64,000 nucleotides of DNA from Macrothele yani (GCA_039090855.1 CM077025.1:102838489-102902488), one strand, 5' to 3'. Shown: positions 12,122 to 25,667, counted from the first letter of the stretch. The notes: generated from the sequence alone by a model not told the origin. Numbers and translations: made by a program.

Positions 12122-13170
12122 AAAACAACAACAACAAAAATTAGACATGAAGTATCTTTCAATAGTTCCTACCATACATTAAGTTCAAATCAACACAACA
12201 CTAAGAAGATAATTCGCAGTTACAGCTAAAATTTAGATATATGTTAAAAAAAAACAATAATCCATTTCTGAATATGTTTCAACTGAAATATCATAACAAA
12301 TTCGTAAATAATACGATTACGTCAGCAAAACTAACGAATGTGATTTTCAAAATGATTACATGCCATGAATTAGTTCTGCGGGCTTCTCACGGCACATAGG
12401 GTAGCGCAAGCACAAATAGTACCGCATTCATTCTGTCATATTTTCAGTAGGAATGCTCGTAAGAAAAAGCAATATTCTTTCAGTCTCTTTGAGGAAATCT
12501 ATCACCATATTCCATTCCACTTTTTCTGTTACCACAATTTCAGTACTTGTCCAATAACACCACTTCTTTCGACAATTACCACTGTTATTTAGAAGATTTG
12601 GGGCATTAAAAATAGACTTATGCTAATGTTGCAATTTCTAAGTAAATACAGAAAATTGAAATTTGGGAGATGGGTGGATGCATTTCGAAACAAAACTGAA
12701 ATTTTGATTAAGGCCATGAAACATAAATAGGAAAATAAAATGCACCACTGAATTTGGAAACTCCCAAAAGTTACTATTGTATTGTTTGTGTTTGATGAGT
12801 AGATACACCTGAATGTGGAAGAAAGGTAACTATTGTTTACCTGTGTACCAAATTTTTAAACACTAAAATTTAATGGTATACAATGTACACATGTAAATAA
12901 CTTTTGGAGGCGGTGAAGTCAAATATAATGGTTAGGACAAAAACATTGACTTTTAAACACAATTATGTAACCCAGATTTTGTTCCTCACCTCAGTCACTG
13001 CTGAGGGGGATACATTTGAACCATGTGATGAAAATTCAAACTGAAAATACTTATCACTTCACTACACTAAGGTTTGGGTTTTTGAAAGGCCACTTGGCCT
13101 ATATTTATTTGAAAAACTTAATAAGCTAATTTCTTTTGGACACAAACTTTTAACCTGGCCACTGGGCCCA
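12122..13170. other. galk2 intron, unique sequence
   Basis: AT-rich sequence upstream of the terminal exon, beginning with its acceptor tract. No repeat, coding or RNA signature was recognised. Confidence 0.5.
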
Positions 13171-13181
13171 ATAAAAATATA

Positions 13182-13409
13182 TTTTTTTTTTTTTTTTTTT
13201 GATTGGAGGTTTAACGACCACCGTGAGCAACTCAATGGGCTATAAGCAGTCGCCCGTCCCTAATTTAGGGTCACTGGTTCCAGGGAAGGGAGAGAGCCAG
13301 TGCCGTAAGACAAACACAACATCCATGCCTGACCGGGATTCGAACCCGGACCCCTTACGGACGAATGATCAGAGGCCAGCGCCTTAGACCACTGCGCCAC
13401 CGGGGCGGC
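13182..13409 (-). mobile_element. tRNA-derived SINE-A, full length
   Basis: Read on the minus strand, the element opens with the A box GGCGCAGTGGTCTAAGG and the B box GGTTCGAATCC, both matching Pol III internal promoter consensus. It continues into a tRNA-unrelated body ending GGTCGTTAAACCTCCAATC and a poly(A) tail (the T run at 13182-13200). ATAAAAATA occurs next to both ends (13171-13179 and 13410-13418) as a likely target duplication. The tRNA-like region lacks the tight acceptor pairing of a functional tRNA. Related scraps lie at 788-850 and 52025-52140. Confidence 0.88.
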
Positions 13410-13418
13410 ATAAAAATA

Positions 13419-14355
13419 ATTAGCTGACAGCTTAGTTGCTTTTAATGTAAATCTTGCACCAGGCACACTACTGATCATAATCAACATCACATAAAGGCAA
13501 TTTACAAGGAGTGTAAATTAAGTGGATGAAATGTAAATCTCCCTCACTCTCTCTCGTAGCAAAAAAATTTTTTATAAGCATATGTGTACCCTATGTTGCT
13601 CTAACTAATTCCCTCGAACCAACCTTCTCAGACCAGTCTTCTGAATCCACTTTTAATTTTTAAATATCACAACAACTGAGCCAAAATTTTACATATAATG
13701 GAAAGTTACTTTACTACAAGATTCTACACTTCCAGGAAAAGTTGTCTTAAAATCAACATAACCTCGTCTTAAATTAACATTTGTCTTAAAATCAACATAT
13801 CTAGCATTACCGGATACTCAACCAATTCTAGACACCATACAAAACCTAATACACTAGATACCTTATTCAATTTACTCAAAAGTTATCATTAAATTGCTAC
13901 ACTGACAAAAGAATCTTAATTCACACTATCATCATGAAAATCCAACTTTTCAAAATTCCATACCATAAGTTTTCCAATCTACTGGCACCCATGTAGTAAC
14001 CAACTCGGGCATAAAGCCAAACAAACATCTCAACCAATGAGTCCCACTTCTCTAGAAAAACACGATTTTCCTGGGAGAACAACAAAGTTTGAGTCTGAAG
14101 GCGAGAATGGGTCGTGAATCCATTCCCAGCCTATACATTGTAGTGGAGCAAAGTGCGACCTAACCCTGTACTGTTTCTTCACTCTGATTTTTGGACAAAT
14201 CACACCACTCCTGGTAGGAACCACCTCCTATGAGCCAACGAGCTTACTCGGGCAGAAAACAAATCCCCCAATTTATTTCATACACCCTTTCAGACCCGAG
14301 GCATGTCCACATAGGGTAAAGTATCCCACAAGAGTTCTTTTGCCCCCAAAATATC
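13419..14355. other. galk2 intron, unique sequence
   Basis: No family was recognised. A few short imperfect direct repeats of the type GTCTTAAAATCAACATA occur near 13740-13800. Confidence 0.45.
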
Positions 14356-14650
14356 TCAACATCTATTTTCCAGAAAGCTACCTCACCATCCTTATTTCCA
14401 GAAAATTCCATAAATCACCTTTTTCCCCAGAAAATTACTCCATATCCTATTTCCCAGAAAATCACTTCACATCTTTATTTTCCCAAGAACACACTTCATA
14501 TCTTTATTTCCAGAAAACTCACTGTATATCTTTATTTCCCAGAAAATCACTGTACTACTCATTTCCCAGAAAGCTCAATAACACTATACCAAAACCTTAC
14601 TTTATTTCCAGAAAACTCTATAAATCACCATATTTCAAAATCACCTTTTT
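14356..14650. repeat. Degenerate minisatellite, unit about 28 bp
   Basis: The core TTATTTCCCAGAAAATCAC recurs roughly every 27-30 bp about ten times with substitutions and small indels. The long plus-strand open frame at 14340-14765 is a by-product of this repeat, with repeated FPRK/FPEN motifs, and is not treated as a gene. Confidence 0.75.
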
Positions 14651-17117
14651 CCTGAAATATCATCACTTCTTGAAGAAACACAACAGCTTTTCAGGTTGTC
14701 TCAGTCACTATACATATGCCCCTTTATTCTGCCTGTATGCCCATTTCTATATTCTTTCCCCATAAAAATCGTTTTTTCTAATCCAAGGGCTGAAACTAGA
14801 AATTAGCCCTCACTACTACAAAATTTTTAAAGAGTAATTTTGCACTTAAATTTACTTAAACACCAAACCATAATAATAACCAGCCTACAAGAAAAATTCC
14901 CAACTACATGACACCTATACTAAGCTCATATATACAAATTCTACTTCACAAATACAAAAATCACTGAGCACAAAAAGAGTTAAATTTTACTTACTAGAAG
15001 TACTGGTCTGAGAGGTCATCAAAATAGCTTATAACACAATTATGAAATTCTATAACCCCTACTGCTGCTACATTTATAACATCTCTTTTTTCTCAATCTG
15101 CCCCCTCTGAGTATAAAATTTAGTATGAAGCTTTTTTGGTTTTGCTTTTTTTTTTTCTTTTCACGAAAAGAAAATAATACTTAATCACTGAACTTCATAA
15201 CATTTCACACAAAAGCTCCAAAAAAAAAAAAAAAAGTACCGCTGGCTTAACCTATGCAAAATTACACTTCTTTATAATTTAACTCAAAGAAATACCGACA
15301 GGAAGTTTCCAGGCCAGCTATTACTTGACCAAACATACAAGACCTGACAAAATGATATTGACAACTTTTCCACACCCAGCTAGCCTCAAAAAAGAAAATC
15401 ATAGAAATATATTTAACATGTACTGCTCCACTGTAAAGCCCACTCATTCAACAATTTCAAAGGACCCACAACATAATATTTAAAATGCCAAAAAGAAAAA
15501 AACTATTTCGATTCAAACTTCATCATTACAAAAAAAAACTTATTATTTAAGAATAATTATTTTAGCAGATTGAATATGTTAAACAAACCGCTCACATAGA
15601 CGAGGGTGAGAATTCGAAGGTGTTCTAAATTTTGGAGGAAAAATAAACTTTTCGAGCTCCTGATGACACTTCTAGGCGCATTTTGACGACCTGATATATC
15701 TTGCCTCTGAAGTGGAAAATAAAACAAATCTTACACCCCAGTCCTTAGGGAATGGTAAAGAGCTTACCCACACTAGGCTTGTCAAAGATTTTTGTCTTTC
15801 TCAGTTGCTACTCATCTCTCAGGGGCCAGGAGCGAAGACTTTTTTTTTTTTGTAAGTTCGGGTGACCAGGCCCGCCATCTTCTTTCTGACCCGGGGACAC
15901 ACTGGCAGTCAGCGGAATTTCCAGGGGAAGACCTTCTGGCGTCGTCCTCCTCATTGCAGTTCTCAGGGGTCATCCAGCAATGGGAATTTTCTTACGGCCG
16001 GCAATGACTCTCATCATCATCTGGCCTGATGGAGCAAGTTACTAGAGAAAAATCATGTTGCGGGGAACCAAAGGTTTCCCGGAATTTTCTTTTTTTCTCA
16101 GTGGGTTATCTTCCCACCAAAAAAGGCGAGGAGAAAAACTCGCCCGTCCACCTTATCTGCCGGTCAGCAAGAGGGACAAAAGAGGAGTGTCAACCTCCTT
16201 TTTTTTCCTTTTTTTTTTTTATACTTCGAGGTACGAAGCACAGTGAGTACCCATGCCACTATTACCCATTTCTCAAGAGCATACGCCATTTTTCCTGCCA
16301 GCCAGGGCAAAGGCCCCAGCCAGCGGGATGCCTCTTTAACGGAGTTTTACATCGTCACCTGTTCAACGAACAGTCAAGAGCCAGAGTGCGACAATTTTAC
16401 AAAAGCACTCAGGGATGTTTAAAACTGCTGACCCCTCTCATTGGCTGAAATTCTGCATAGTAACAGCAGTTAAGCACTCCCAACGGACTTTATCTCCCAC
16501 ACCTGGAGAGTGACCCCTGAGCTTCGAAGGAAAGGGGAAAAACGTTGTAGCCTTTCACATGCTGTTATGACCTTGTTCCCGAAATAGAACAATGCTAACC
16601 CAAGAGAGCCCTCTGCGAACACATTTTGGGTGACAACTAAAGATTCCTTAAAATGGCCGATTCAAAAGAAAGATTTTGCTTGCTTTTCTTTGGCACATTT
16701 TTTTTCAGAAACGCTTTTTCCGCATTCCGTGGTGAAAAAAATAATAATGGAATTAAATTTTGTTTACCGAATAAGAGTGTGATAAACTTTGCTCTCCTTT
16801 TTCTTCTTACTCCGAGAAAGAAGTTAAATATTTACAAAAATAATAATAATAATTCATTACTACTTTTCCCCTTTTTTTATTAAATTTTGCCTGCTTACCC
16901 GGGGTACAAGAAATGACGGAACTGGCCAAATTCTGACACTCCCTGCTCCCAGATAAATTTATTAATGTGTTCTTGCTCGAACCTCTCATTCCGCCAGTAA
17001 ATCCCAAAAATATTGATCAGGTTTCTCTGAGATTCACACGCAATGAAAATTCGAGACAGAACACCACACACAGATTTTTAAAACGCTGCAGAAATGTTTT
17101 TGTTGTCGTTTTCTTTA
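14651..17117. other. galk2 intron with a GC-richer patch
   Basis: No gene was recognised. From about 15800 to 16620 the sequence is richer in G and C than its surroundings and has several overlapping open frames without known motifs. This could be a decayed element. No inverted termini or duplications were found. Confidence 0.4.
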
Positions 17118-17195
17118 CCGATGTATTAACCAGTTAACTTAAATTTATAACTTTTTAACAGATAATCTGCGGATTATGCAACAGAAAACACGGCA
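17118..17195 (-). mobile_element. Solo pogo-family terminus
   Basis: The stretch ending ACAGATAATCTGCGGATTAT then AAAACACGG matches the terminal sequence of the pogo element ending at 31926 (GCAGATAATCCACAGATTAT then AAATTACGG). No partner end was found nearby, so this is an isolated decayed end. Confidence 0.55.
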
Positions 17196-17265
17196 TTTGC
17201 TGCAAATCACAAAATCTGAAGTAAAAAAAGATTGGGCACCTGGTGCCTGGAATTTGTCAAGCCCT

Positions 17266-17289
17266 GTATATATATATATATATATACAT
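17266..17289. repeat. (TA)n microsatellite
   Basis: About twelve consecutive TA dinucleotides. Confidence 0.9.
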
Positions 17290-19227
17290 ATTCTATTAAG
17301 AAGAGACCTAAGCAAAAAAAAAATATATATTTTTGACTCATACCAAGTACAACATAGAAAAGGTTATGTATCTACCGGTGTGAGTAAAAGGAGAAAAGAT
17401 AAAAAATAAAATAAAACAACTGAATGTAGAAAGTGTCGAGAATACTGAGCCTTGGCTTTATCAAGGACCAGCAAAAACTCTGCATTTTCTCACTTCCACA
17501 AAGACCTAGTTGGAAATGGGTTTCTGCAAAGCCATAGATGCAAGTAATAAGCCCACCAAAAATTGTTTTAAAAAATATATATATGTCATGACCTCCGCAG
17601 AGTTGTATGACCTAGCTTTAGTTAACAATTTAGCTTGCATCCATAACTTTCATGGCCCGACCCATGCTCTTCATCTGTTACTATTAAACAGAAAGAAGAA
17701 GATTAAAGAGAACTCAAGTTGTGAGAGTGACATAATAATTAGAAATAATGTTCAGCTATAACGAAATGCCAAGTTTGCCTGAGAGAGAATTTAAACCTGA
17801 ATAGCAATGCAAAAGTATTCCAAATTTTTACATTGCAATTAAAAAAGGAAATATTAATTATTTAAAACTCAGATTTTTGAAAGAAAACTTGGTTCTAAAA
17901 CCCCCTACTCCACAACTTCTGACAACACAAAAACGAGAATAAATTAAAGACAATAATTAACTAAAGAAATGCTTTGTGAAAGTTATATGACATAAACAAT
18001 TAGTTGCAATATGTACAAAGTATTTCAGCAGTGCTTTAAGTGCATAATTAAGTAGTTATTAAGAACTTAACTACTTTGAAAATACAGCGCAATGTAAAGG
18101 AACTATGCTTAGCCAGCTGCTGGGCCTAAGTTTCCTAAAAACGCGCAAAGTTACCAAGAAAAGAAAGAGTTAAAACCCGCAAAAAAGTTAACAGACTAGC
18201 CAGTGCCTAAATGCTAAAAAGCAAAAAACAACAGAGAAAAAAAGTACAAGAAGTACAAACATTGAACTTATAAAACCTAAAACCCAAAGACAATGAAGAG
18301 AGCTTACCTCTTATGCAACTAAACTTTCTCCACACAAGAGGAAACATGGCTGACCTTTTCCCCAAACGTCCAAACATCTCTGCCACTCCCTAGTCGCTGG
18401 GGGGCAGTGTGGGTGGGGCTGATGGCCTCCTCATACTGAAAGAAACCAACTCGCGGAGATTTTAACCAGAGAAAAAAATATACTTAAGACTGTGGACCTG
18501 TATGATCAGAAAGAGCAGAATTAACTCTCCAGAATACATGAGAAATATTATAAAATACACAAGTGGTGTATTTAATAATCTTTGCATGTATTAAATCACC
18601 TTAGTGAGCTTCTACAGATTATTCAGAATCTTAATAATTTTAATGTTAGTTTTACTATTTTTAGTATAGCTATTCTAGTGAGTGAATAACTAGTTTTCTT
18701 TTTTATTTGTTTTTATTTTCTTTTATAAACAGATTTTTAAGCTTTTTTTGTGATTTTGTCTATATTATTTATTTTTTTATTTTAATAGGACCTTCATATC
18801 CATAGCACTAAGGTTCCTTTTAGTAGTTAATAGGCATCCTCTAGCCAACTTCCAAACGGCTTTGATTGGTCAGAATCATATTATTAACTGTGTAGAAAAT
18901 TAAAGCAGATCTGCCAGCCTTACTCTATTATTCAGAATAATTTTTCTTAAAGTTCTTTTGATGAAAGAAGAAGGAATTTCGTTCTCTAGAAAACTGTCTA
19001 ATAGTATATTAATGTGGTAATTGAAGTCCAAATTGTTGCTGCAAATTCTTGAAATTCTTAGGACCTGAGAAATTAGTACATTCTCAATTACTTTGGTTGA
19101 AATGTTATTATTCCAGTGTAGATATTTAATTACTTTGAAAGGAAAATTAACTCTTTTATCAAAGAGGCTAATACATACATATACCTACAGCCTTTGTATA
19201 TATATATTTATTTATTTATTTTTTTAA
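17290..19227. other. galk2 intron, nothing recognised
   Basis: AT-rich sequence with a G-rich patch at 18395-18430. No coding, repeat family or RNA signature was identified. Confidence 0.45.
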
Positions 19228-19512
19228 ATAAAGTCCAAGTCTCTACTTTGTACGTAGGAGCAGGAAACATCTGCATTGATTAAACACTTTTCTTTTAAGA
19301 CATAATGGTATATTGCTCTTTAAAATTGTACCGTTTCTTCCAAAAGCTCCCCAACCAAGTTTTATATGCCAATTAATTTCATCAATGTGACCCTCACTTG
19401 ATGTCTGTTGTCCAAAATAAATGTACATATTGGTTACCTAGAGATTTCCCCATCAATAGATAAATCTTCATTTCACGTAAAAGCATTGTGCAACAATTTT
19501 GTTTTTTCAAAG
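19228..19512 (-). pseudogene. RTE retrotransposon fragment
   Basis: The minus-strand reading YFGQQTSSEGHIDEI followed by GAFGRNGTILKSNIPLCLKR matches the post-palm region of the RTE element at 39630-42334 (YLGQQISSEGHIDEE). The nucleotide match corresponds to about 40027-40315 of that copy. Both ends are truncated and the frame is broken. Confidence 0.85.
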
Positions 19513-21146
19513 TTTGTTCCCTACATGCCAACACAACTTGAAAAGTTACATGTTAAGATTTCATAAGCTCTCCTCCCCCACCAATAACAGCCCAAGTTAC
19601 ACCTATGCTTATGCTTACAGCATTTTAAAGATTTCCACAGACTCGTATTCAAGTCTGTTTGTGGTGAAAGTACCTCAGTAGATGATGAAACACTGAAGAG
19701 AGAAAGCCAATTTTAAATGCTTCAGTAAATGATGAAACAATGAAGACAAACACACTGAAGTGAGAAAGCAAATTTCAAATGCAACTATTGTTGGAAGTTT
19801 GGAAAAAAATTTAACCCATTTTTCATCAAAAAAAAAAAAAAAATCTCAATGTCAGCATTAGATAAAGTTGAAAAGCATTTGACAACTACTATCATAATGA
19901 GTAAAACACTATCAACAGTTGATGTACAATAAATTTCCAAAACAATGTGTATGATGCAAAGTAAACACAGCAGGTAAATTTTTTTTGCTTTTTAAATACC
20001 GTAGCTTTTTCTTAATACACATACATTATTACTTTTTTTACTAAGTGATTTTCTACTATAGTATTAACCACTGACTACCAATTAACTGACAGAACGTGGT
20101 TTTAACATATGATCAACTGAATAAACAATTAGCAATTGAGGTTTTTTTGGCCATATGGAATGTAATACACACTTGAAAAACTACAAATATGCTCTGATTT
20201 TAACATACAAACAAATTTCGCTATAGCAAAACTTGCATATATTGAATTTGTATGTTTCCTAAGCTGTTAAAAACATATACACATTTTATTTATATTTTTT
20301 TTATTTAAACAAATTAGAAGGAATATTTTATGATTTGCTACTTTATATTTAACTTTTATTGCTAGTTATGGAGACCACCATTTCAGATTTTTAACACCCA
20401 TGACAATCTCTACCCATTTCACAGCTTAGTAAAACAAAATTAAAAATTACAAACCACATAAATTCAAAACTGAAACTAGACTATGTAACATAAAAATTGA
20501 ATATTTGCAAATTGTAAACAACTGTACTTTGAATATTTGTTAGAAAAATTATCTTCAAAGAAGCCTAATTTAAAAACCTTTACCAACTATATATAATAAT
20601 AAGCATATTAAGTTTACCCTAATACATTTTTTCTTCATGTTGCTGATAACAAAATAATCTCTTAGAGTATCCCTCCAATAAATATATTTCCTGGAAAAAT
20701 GTATGTATGCTAACTTGTGATACTACATGCTACTTGTCTACTAATTATTCTGAGGTGAAGCTCCTTTGCAAAAAAAAAAAAAAAAAAAAAAAATTATCCC
20801 AAAATTACACTTGGCCAAAATACACAAGCTAACAAGTATTTTTTCGTTACGAGGAAAACTGAATTTTCTGATAAAGCACAAAATAAGAGCAATATTATAC
20901 TTGCGCATCCATTTGAATTTTTGCATTAGGTCAGTTTGAAATATCCGAGTTCTACTCTGAATGCTTCTCAAAAGCAGATTTTACTGTCCTTTATGTATGA
21001 TTTAAAAAGTTAGTTAGCGCCATAGAAATGCTATACGTACCTTTTGTTTTAGGTATTATTTTTTCTCTATGAGTTTCTCCAAGAATATGATAATTCACTT
21101 GGGTTTCTGTAATTGCAGTTTATTTTCTTTGCTTTTTCAATACAAA
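19513..21146. other. galk2 intron, nothing recognised
   Basis: Very AT-rich, with poly(A) runs near 19830 and 20770-20793. No feature could be supported. Confidence 0.5.
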
Positions 21147-21148
21147 TA

Positions 21149-22295
21149 CAGTAAAGCACCGTTTATATGTTTCTCAATTATACGTCTTTTACATTTATAC
21201 GTCGTTTTAGGTCGGTCCCGATTAATTCCTATTCATTTTAATAGTAAAACATCCTGTTTATACATTGCGTAACTTCAATCATATGTTGTCGTTTTCCCTC
21301 ATTCGTTAGTCGAAGTTCGTCACTGAGGTCAAATATTTCTTACCCGAGTCATTCTTTGACATCCTTTTCGAACGCAGGCACGAGGCCTGTTTCTTCAGCA
21401 GACAGAAGAACCGTCCATTGACCAGTGGGGGCTACAAAGATAGGCCGTATATGCGAAGGTACGGGGGCTCCCCTTTTCTGTCAGAAGACCCTGAATGAGG
21501 GGGATTGGATTACTTCGTTGTTTCGTCAAAGGAGGTTTTCCAGTCTCGGAAGCAAATGAAAGCAATGAAGAAACTGTGATTATGGATGATAAGGATTGGA
21601 AACTCATGGGAGTAGACATAACCTTCGAGGAATATGTAAATTGCAATGCTGATATGATCACTTCAAAACTATGCACAGTAGTAAGATTAATAGATGCTAA
21701 TTTGGAGAATGAACATTCCAGCAGCGTGATGAAGAAAGTGAAGAACCAGTTCAACCGTCCTTTCAAGATGCAATATGTAGTATTGATACACTGAGAAATG
21801 TCTTTGTTTTTCATGCCAGCACCAGTGAGAAAATGTTAGGAGAACTTAATTCAATCCATAGTACTCTTAGAACGCAAAATCAAACAACCATGCAAACGCC
21901 ACTAAAAGATTTTTTCAAATGAATTTAAAAGTGCTTATTAATGGTCGATGTGATCCAGCATTTTTCTTGTTCGAAAGAAAGTTAATCAAGATGTGATACT
22001 GAAATAAAGGTATGAATTTTTCTTGTATGTTATATGTATGTAATTTAAGTACAATTTGATTTTTCAAAATTAAACTTTAAAAAATTTCTTCAAAATACTG
22101 TATAAATAACGTAATAAGTGTAAATATTTATACATAACAAAATATGTTTTCATTATACGTAACAGGTATTACAGTAGTACTGTACATATTATACGTGTGT
22201 ACCAAAGAAATTTGCTTCGCATTTTAGTCTTTAATTTCAGTTATACATCTTTTATGAACGGTCCCTTGAAAGACGTATAAATGGTGCTTTAATTG
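21149..22295 (+). mobile_element. Tigger/pogo deletion derivative, 1.15 kb
   Basis: The ends CAGTAAAGCACCGTTTATA and, on the opposite strand, CAATTAAAGCACCATTTATA are imperfect inverted termini. TA flanks both sides (21147-21148 and 22296-22297), the pogo/Tigger target duplication. Motifs of the type TTATACGTC recur near both ends. The frame at 21495-21794 carries DWKLMGVDITFEEYVNCN, like the acidic C-terminal tail of Tigger transposases; the catalytic part is missing, so this is an internally deleted copy. Confidence 0.82.
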
Positions 22296-22558
22296 TACTT
22301 TCAATTATGAATTTGTATTTGTATTTCTGCATTTTGTGTGTGTGTGTATGTGTAGATTAGTTTGTTTTATTTCAGTCTGGTATAAAATTGTTTTGTTTGC
22401 AAATTGTATTAGTGCCCTTTGTTCATTTTGTTTCCAATTTCTCTCATGTTCTTCCACATTGGTTTTTAATTTTTCTTTCTTTTCTTTTTTTGTAATGTCT
22501 ACATCAAGTTTTCTTCCTTTTCTTTATATTTGATGTCCATTTGTTTTGGTGAAATTCA

Positions 22559-22594
22559 TTGTGTGTGTGTGTGTGTGTGTGTGCGTGTGTGTGT
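22559..22594. repeat. (GT)n microsatellite
   Basis: About 18 GT repeats with one GC interruption. Confidence 0.9.
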
Positions 22595-22595
22595 T

Positions 22596-23315
22596 GAATA
22601 GCTCCACAGAACTTATATGTTTCTTATTATTATTTCTTATTTTGATTGGCTAACATTTTGTTCCATTTAATTTCTTTTGAATACTTTTGCTTGAATGATA
22701 AGGGAGTGCTGGTTCATTTTATCGAATTTTGTAAAGTTGACATTTTATATTTCATTGGAAGGTGTGAGTCTGCTACAATAATTGCTGTTGTGCATGTGTT
22801 TCTTTCCTGTTACTGAAATTTCATATTCTATTTTATTCTGTTCTCCGCTAATGAGGATGTTCAGAAATATTAGTTTTTCAGGGTTTTCTAATTCTGCTGC
22901 TACTTTTATAGTTGGTCATAAATTCTGGGAAAATTTCCATACATATAAAGTAAAATATTTTGGATACACCAGACTTAATTAGAAAAAAATAAGTGCAAGA
23001 TTTTAAAAGATAATGATTCAGTTTTTGTAGGTGTAAACAGGATCATACAGGGACTGCTGAGCTTTCATTCACCAATGGGTGACTTTTTTCAAAGCACTAG
23101 AACAATGATCATGTGAGATATCATTAGCTTAATATCTCATGGTATACATCTGATATAGCTATTTTATGTTTAGTTCTAACAGAGCAGTCCATGCACATGA
23201 TAGATCTATTTGAGACGAAATCATTGCATGCTTATCTGTGAGAATCTCTATGGTCCACACCTTAGTAAGATTCCTTTTGCAATGGTGTATGGGGCAATAT
23301 CCTTAATGTAGCTCC
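22596..23315. other. galk2 intron, nothing recognised
   Basis: No coding or repeat family signature could be supported here. Confidence 0.45.
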
Positions 23316-23876
23316 AGTGTAGGTAGGGCTGGCTTCATGGGTATGCGACCAGTGCAGTCGCACAGGGTCTAGTGCCTAGAGGGGGCGCCAGCGTTTGTGT
23401 GATGTTTTTGAATTTTTCATAATTTTTTTCTTCTATTAAAAATAAATGACACTTAACGATGTAAAAATGGCATTTTTAAAATTTTTGTATCATTACACTT
23501 TATTGCCTTAGTGAACAGAATTCAAGTTTCTTGGGTCCATCGGGATGATTCACCACATCACCGAGAGAGAATTTGCATTAATGACATCATATATATAATC
23601 ACCCAGATCTCTCTGGAACGCTGACGTCACAGCTACGTCTGCATTCTTCCGCAATCACACACGATCAGTTTCTCGCGTGCGTGGGTGGCGAATCTCTGAC
23701 TGATAGTTTATCAATAAAAAAGTGAAAAATGTATCTTAGCGAATTTTTTATGAAACTGTCTGAAATTTTAATCATAACACTATAACTGACAGATCGATTG
23801 TACCTGACGACAACAAGTGATGGCGAATTGATAAATTGCAACATAATGCCGATTTGGGATTATCGGGACACTAGAC

Positions 23877-24157
23877 CACTGCCACTGGTTCCCAGAGACT
23901 CTTACAAGCAAGCCGCGGACCAACAAAAATTCCACAAAATGCTTCCCGGACCAACAAAAATTCCACAAAATGCTTCATGGACCCAAAAAATTCCACAAAA
24001 TGCTTCACGGACCAACCGCCACAAAGTTGCTTTTACGTTTGTGCAGACCTGGTTTTGCTGGTCAAATTCGGAAATCTCTACCATTTCTCAAGTTTTCCTC
24101 CGTTTCCACAGACCGGTGGAAACCTCGTGATGGACCGGTGGTGTTTGGGAAACACTG
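23877..24157. mobile_element. 281-bp hAT-like MITE nested in hAT-B
   Basis: The element opens CACTGCCACTGGTTCCCAG and closes, on the other strand, CAGTGTTTCCCAAACACC. CACTAGAC (8 bp) flanks both ends exactly (23869-23876 and 24158-24165). The 'GTTCCCAnA...GCGGACC' style of terminus is widespread in hAT elements. It carries an internal 31-bp tandem repeat and no coding sequence. Confidence 0.85.
23916..24016. repeat. 31-bp tandem repeat inside the MITE
   Basis: Three units and a partial fourth of CGGACCAACAAAAATTCCAC plus AAAATGCTTC(C/A), at 23916, 23947, 23978 and 24008. The unit derives from the element's own subterminal GCGGACC sequence. Confidence 0.88.
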
Positions 24158-24842
24158 CACTAGACTGCTATCGCACTCACCTCATTTGAGCTACAAAGCT
24201 GAAAGCTCCCACTACCCACTAAAGCAAATTACTATGAACTGTAAAATGTGGCCAGCAAAAGAATCTTTCTTCCCAGAAGTAAAGAGAATGATAAGGTAAG
24301 AGTCTTCTGAAAATTGCATTACTCATTTAGTATTGTATGGATGGTATGTCTTTAGAACCTCAATATTTCAACCATTAATCATTGAAAATGACATTTCCAA
24401 TTATCCTATCTTATTTGCTTAAACGATAGCTATTTTTTTCTAAATTTTGGGTAAATTACATTAAATTTTGCCATCAGCACGCATTTCGACTAGTTGCGGG
24501 AATTATATTTTGTCGCTTCAATTCAATCAACTTCAATTTGATCTGGCAGTGTTAATTAATATAGTGTAATTTTAAAATGTCTCTTTATATTTTTAAAGAG
24601 TAATAATAACAACTTATTATAACACATGAATAAATAATAATATTCCTTAGTACCGCCACATGCTAAATTAAACTTCATGAGAAAATGAAAAAATGTGGTT
24701 TCTCTACTTGACCCCACCTTTCTTTCAAAAACGTTCCAACGTCCAAGCCCATTTAGTAGATGTAGAACTCACTGGGAAAAGGGCCCTGCATTTTCGTTTT
24801 GCACTGGACCCCGCAAATTATGTAGCTTGCCCTGAGTGTAGG

Positions 24843-25445
24843 GTTGCTTCATTATTTGATGCTTCCCTTGAGAGTGCAGTCATGAATTTGCCATACTTTA
24901 CATCCCTTTTATGTTCTTCAAGCCTTATAGCAAATGGCCTTTTTGTCATTCCTGTGTATATGTTAGATCCTCAAGGGGATGGAGTACATCACTACAGCAT
25001 GTTTGATAGTTTGGAGATCACAGCATATGATTACACTAGAGATGCATCTAGGTGATTTTATTTCTATATTGTAAAAAAATCTCTTTAGAGTTCTTTTAAA
25101 ACAGAAAGAGAATCCCAGTATATATGTTAAATATATATAGTCCTACAAGAATAGTTGTCTCTAATATGAATAAATGTGAATCTTAATCATATCTCACAGT
25201 GAGATGACAAAGTTTCTTGCTCCTACACTGGATGCAATCCCCTCATTACTTTCCCTGTGGAACTTGGAGCACGTCATTTTCCCACTGCAAAGGGTGCAAC
25301 AAATCAGCCATCTCTAGTGTTTTCACAACAAGCATGGGAATCTTCTTGTGACTGCCTATGGTGTTACTGTTACAGAAATGCAAAGACAATGTGTTCTGAT
25401 TAAGCTTCACTTTTTTATATGCAGACACTGCCAGTGATTTTAAAA
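24843..25445. other. Intron and 5' flank of the Tigger gene
   Basis: This holds the likely left part of the Tigger element that starts coding at 25446. I could not find a left terminus matching the candidate right end near 32260. Confidence 0.4.
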
Positions 25446-25667
25446 TGAGTGCCAAAAGTAGGAAAGGAAAGAAGTTGGCTTATGATGCAGGATTTAAATT
25501 CAACATTGTTAAGTATGCAGAAGGAAAAAAATAATTGTGTAACTGCTTGTGCCTTCTTTGTGAATCAGAAACTAGTTCGGAAATGGGGAGGGGGATAAAT
25601 CAGGAATGGAACATATGCCAAGAACAAAAAGGCTTCTAGAAAAGGATCTGCTTTCTTTTTACAACTA

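Larger units (their letters stand above)
23324..24834. mobile_element. hAT-B non-autonomous element, 1.5 kb
   Basis: The left end reads TAGGGCTGGCTTCATGGGTA and the right end, on the other strand, CAGGGCAAGCTACATAATTT; both then reach a shared CCAGTGC. AGTGTAGG (8 bp) flanks both ends exactly (23316-23323 and 24835-24842), the standard hAT duplication. No transposase motif is visible. The open frame at 24693-25055 runs out across the right terminus and is therefore not a gene. A second element sits inside at 23877-24157. Confidence 0.85.

Noticed and set aside
13320..13409. tRNA gene on the minus strand
   Set aside because: A and B boxes are good but the acceptor and anticodon stems do not pair, and the sequence continues into a SINE body with a poly(A) tail.
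14340..14765. 141-codon open frame
   Set aside because: It is produced by the degenerate 28-bp minisatellite; the peptide is itself a repeat.
24693..25055. 120-codon open frame starting MWFLYLTPP
   Set aside because: It crosses the right terminus and target duplication of hAT-B at 24834-24842 and has no recognisable domain.
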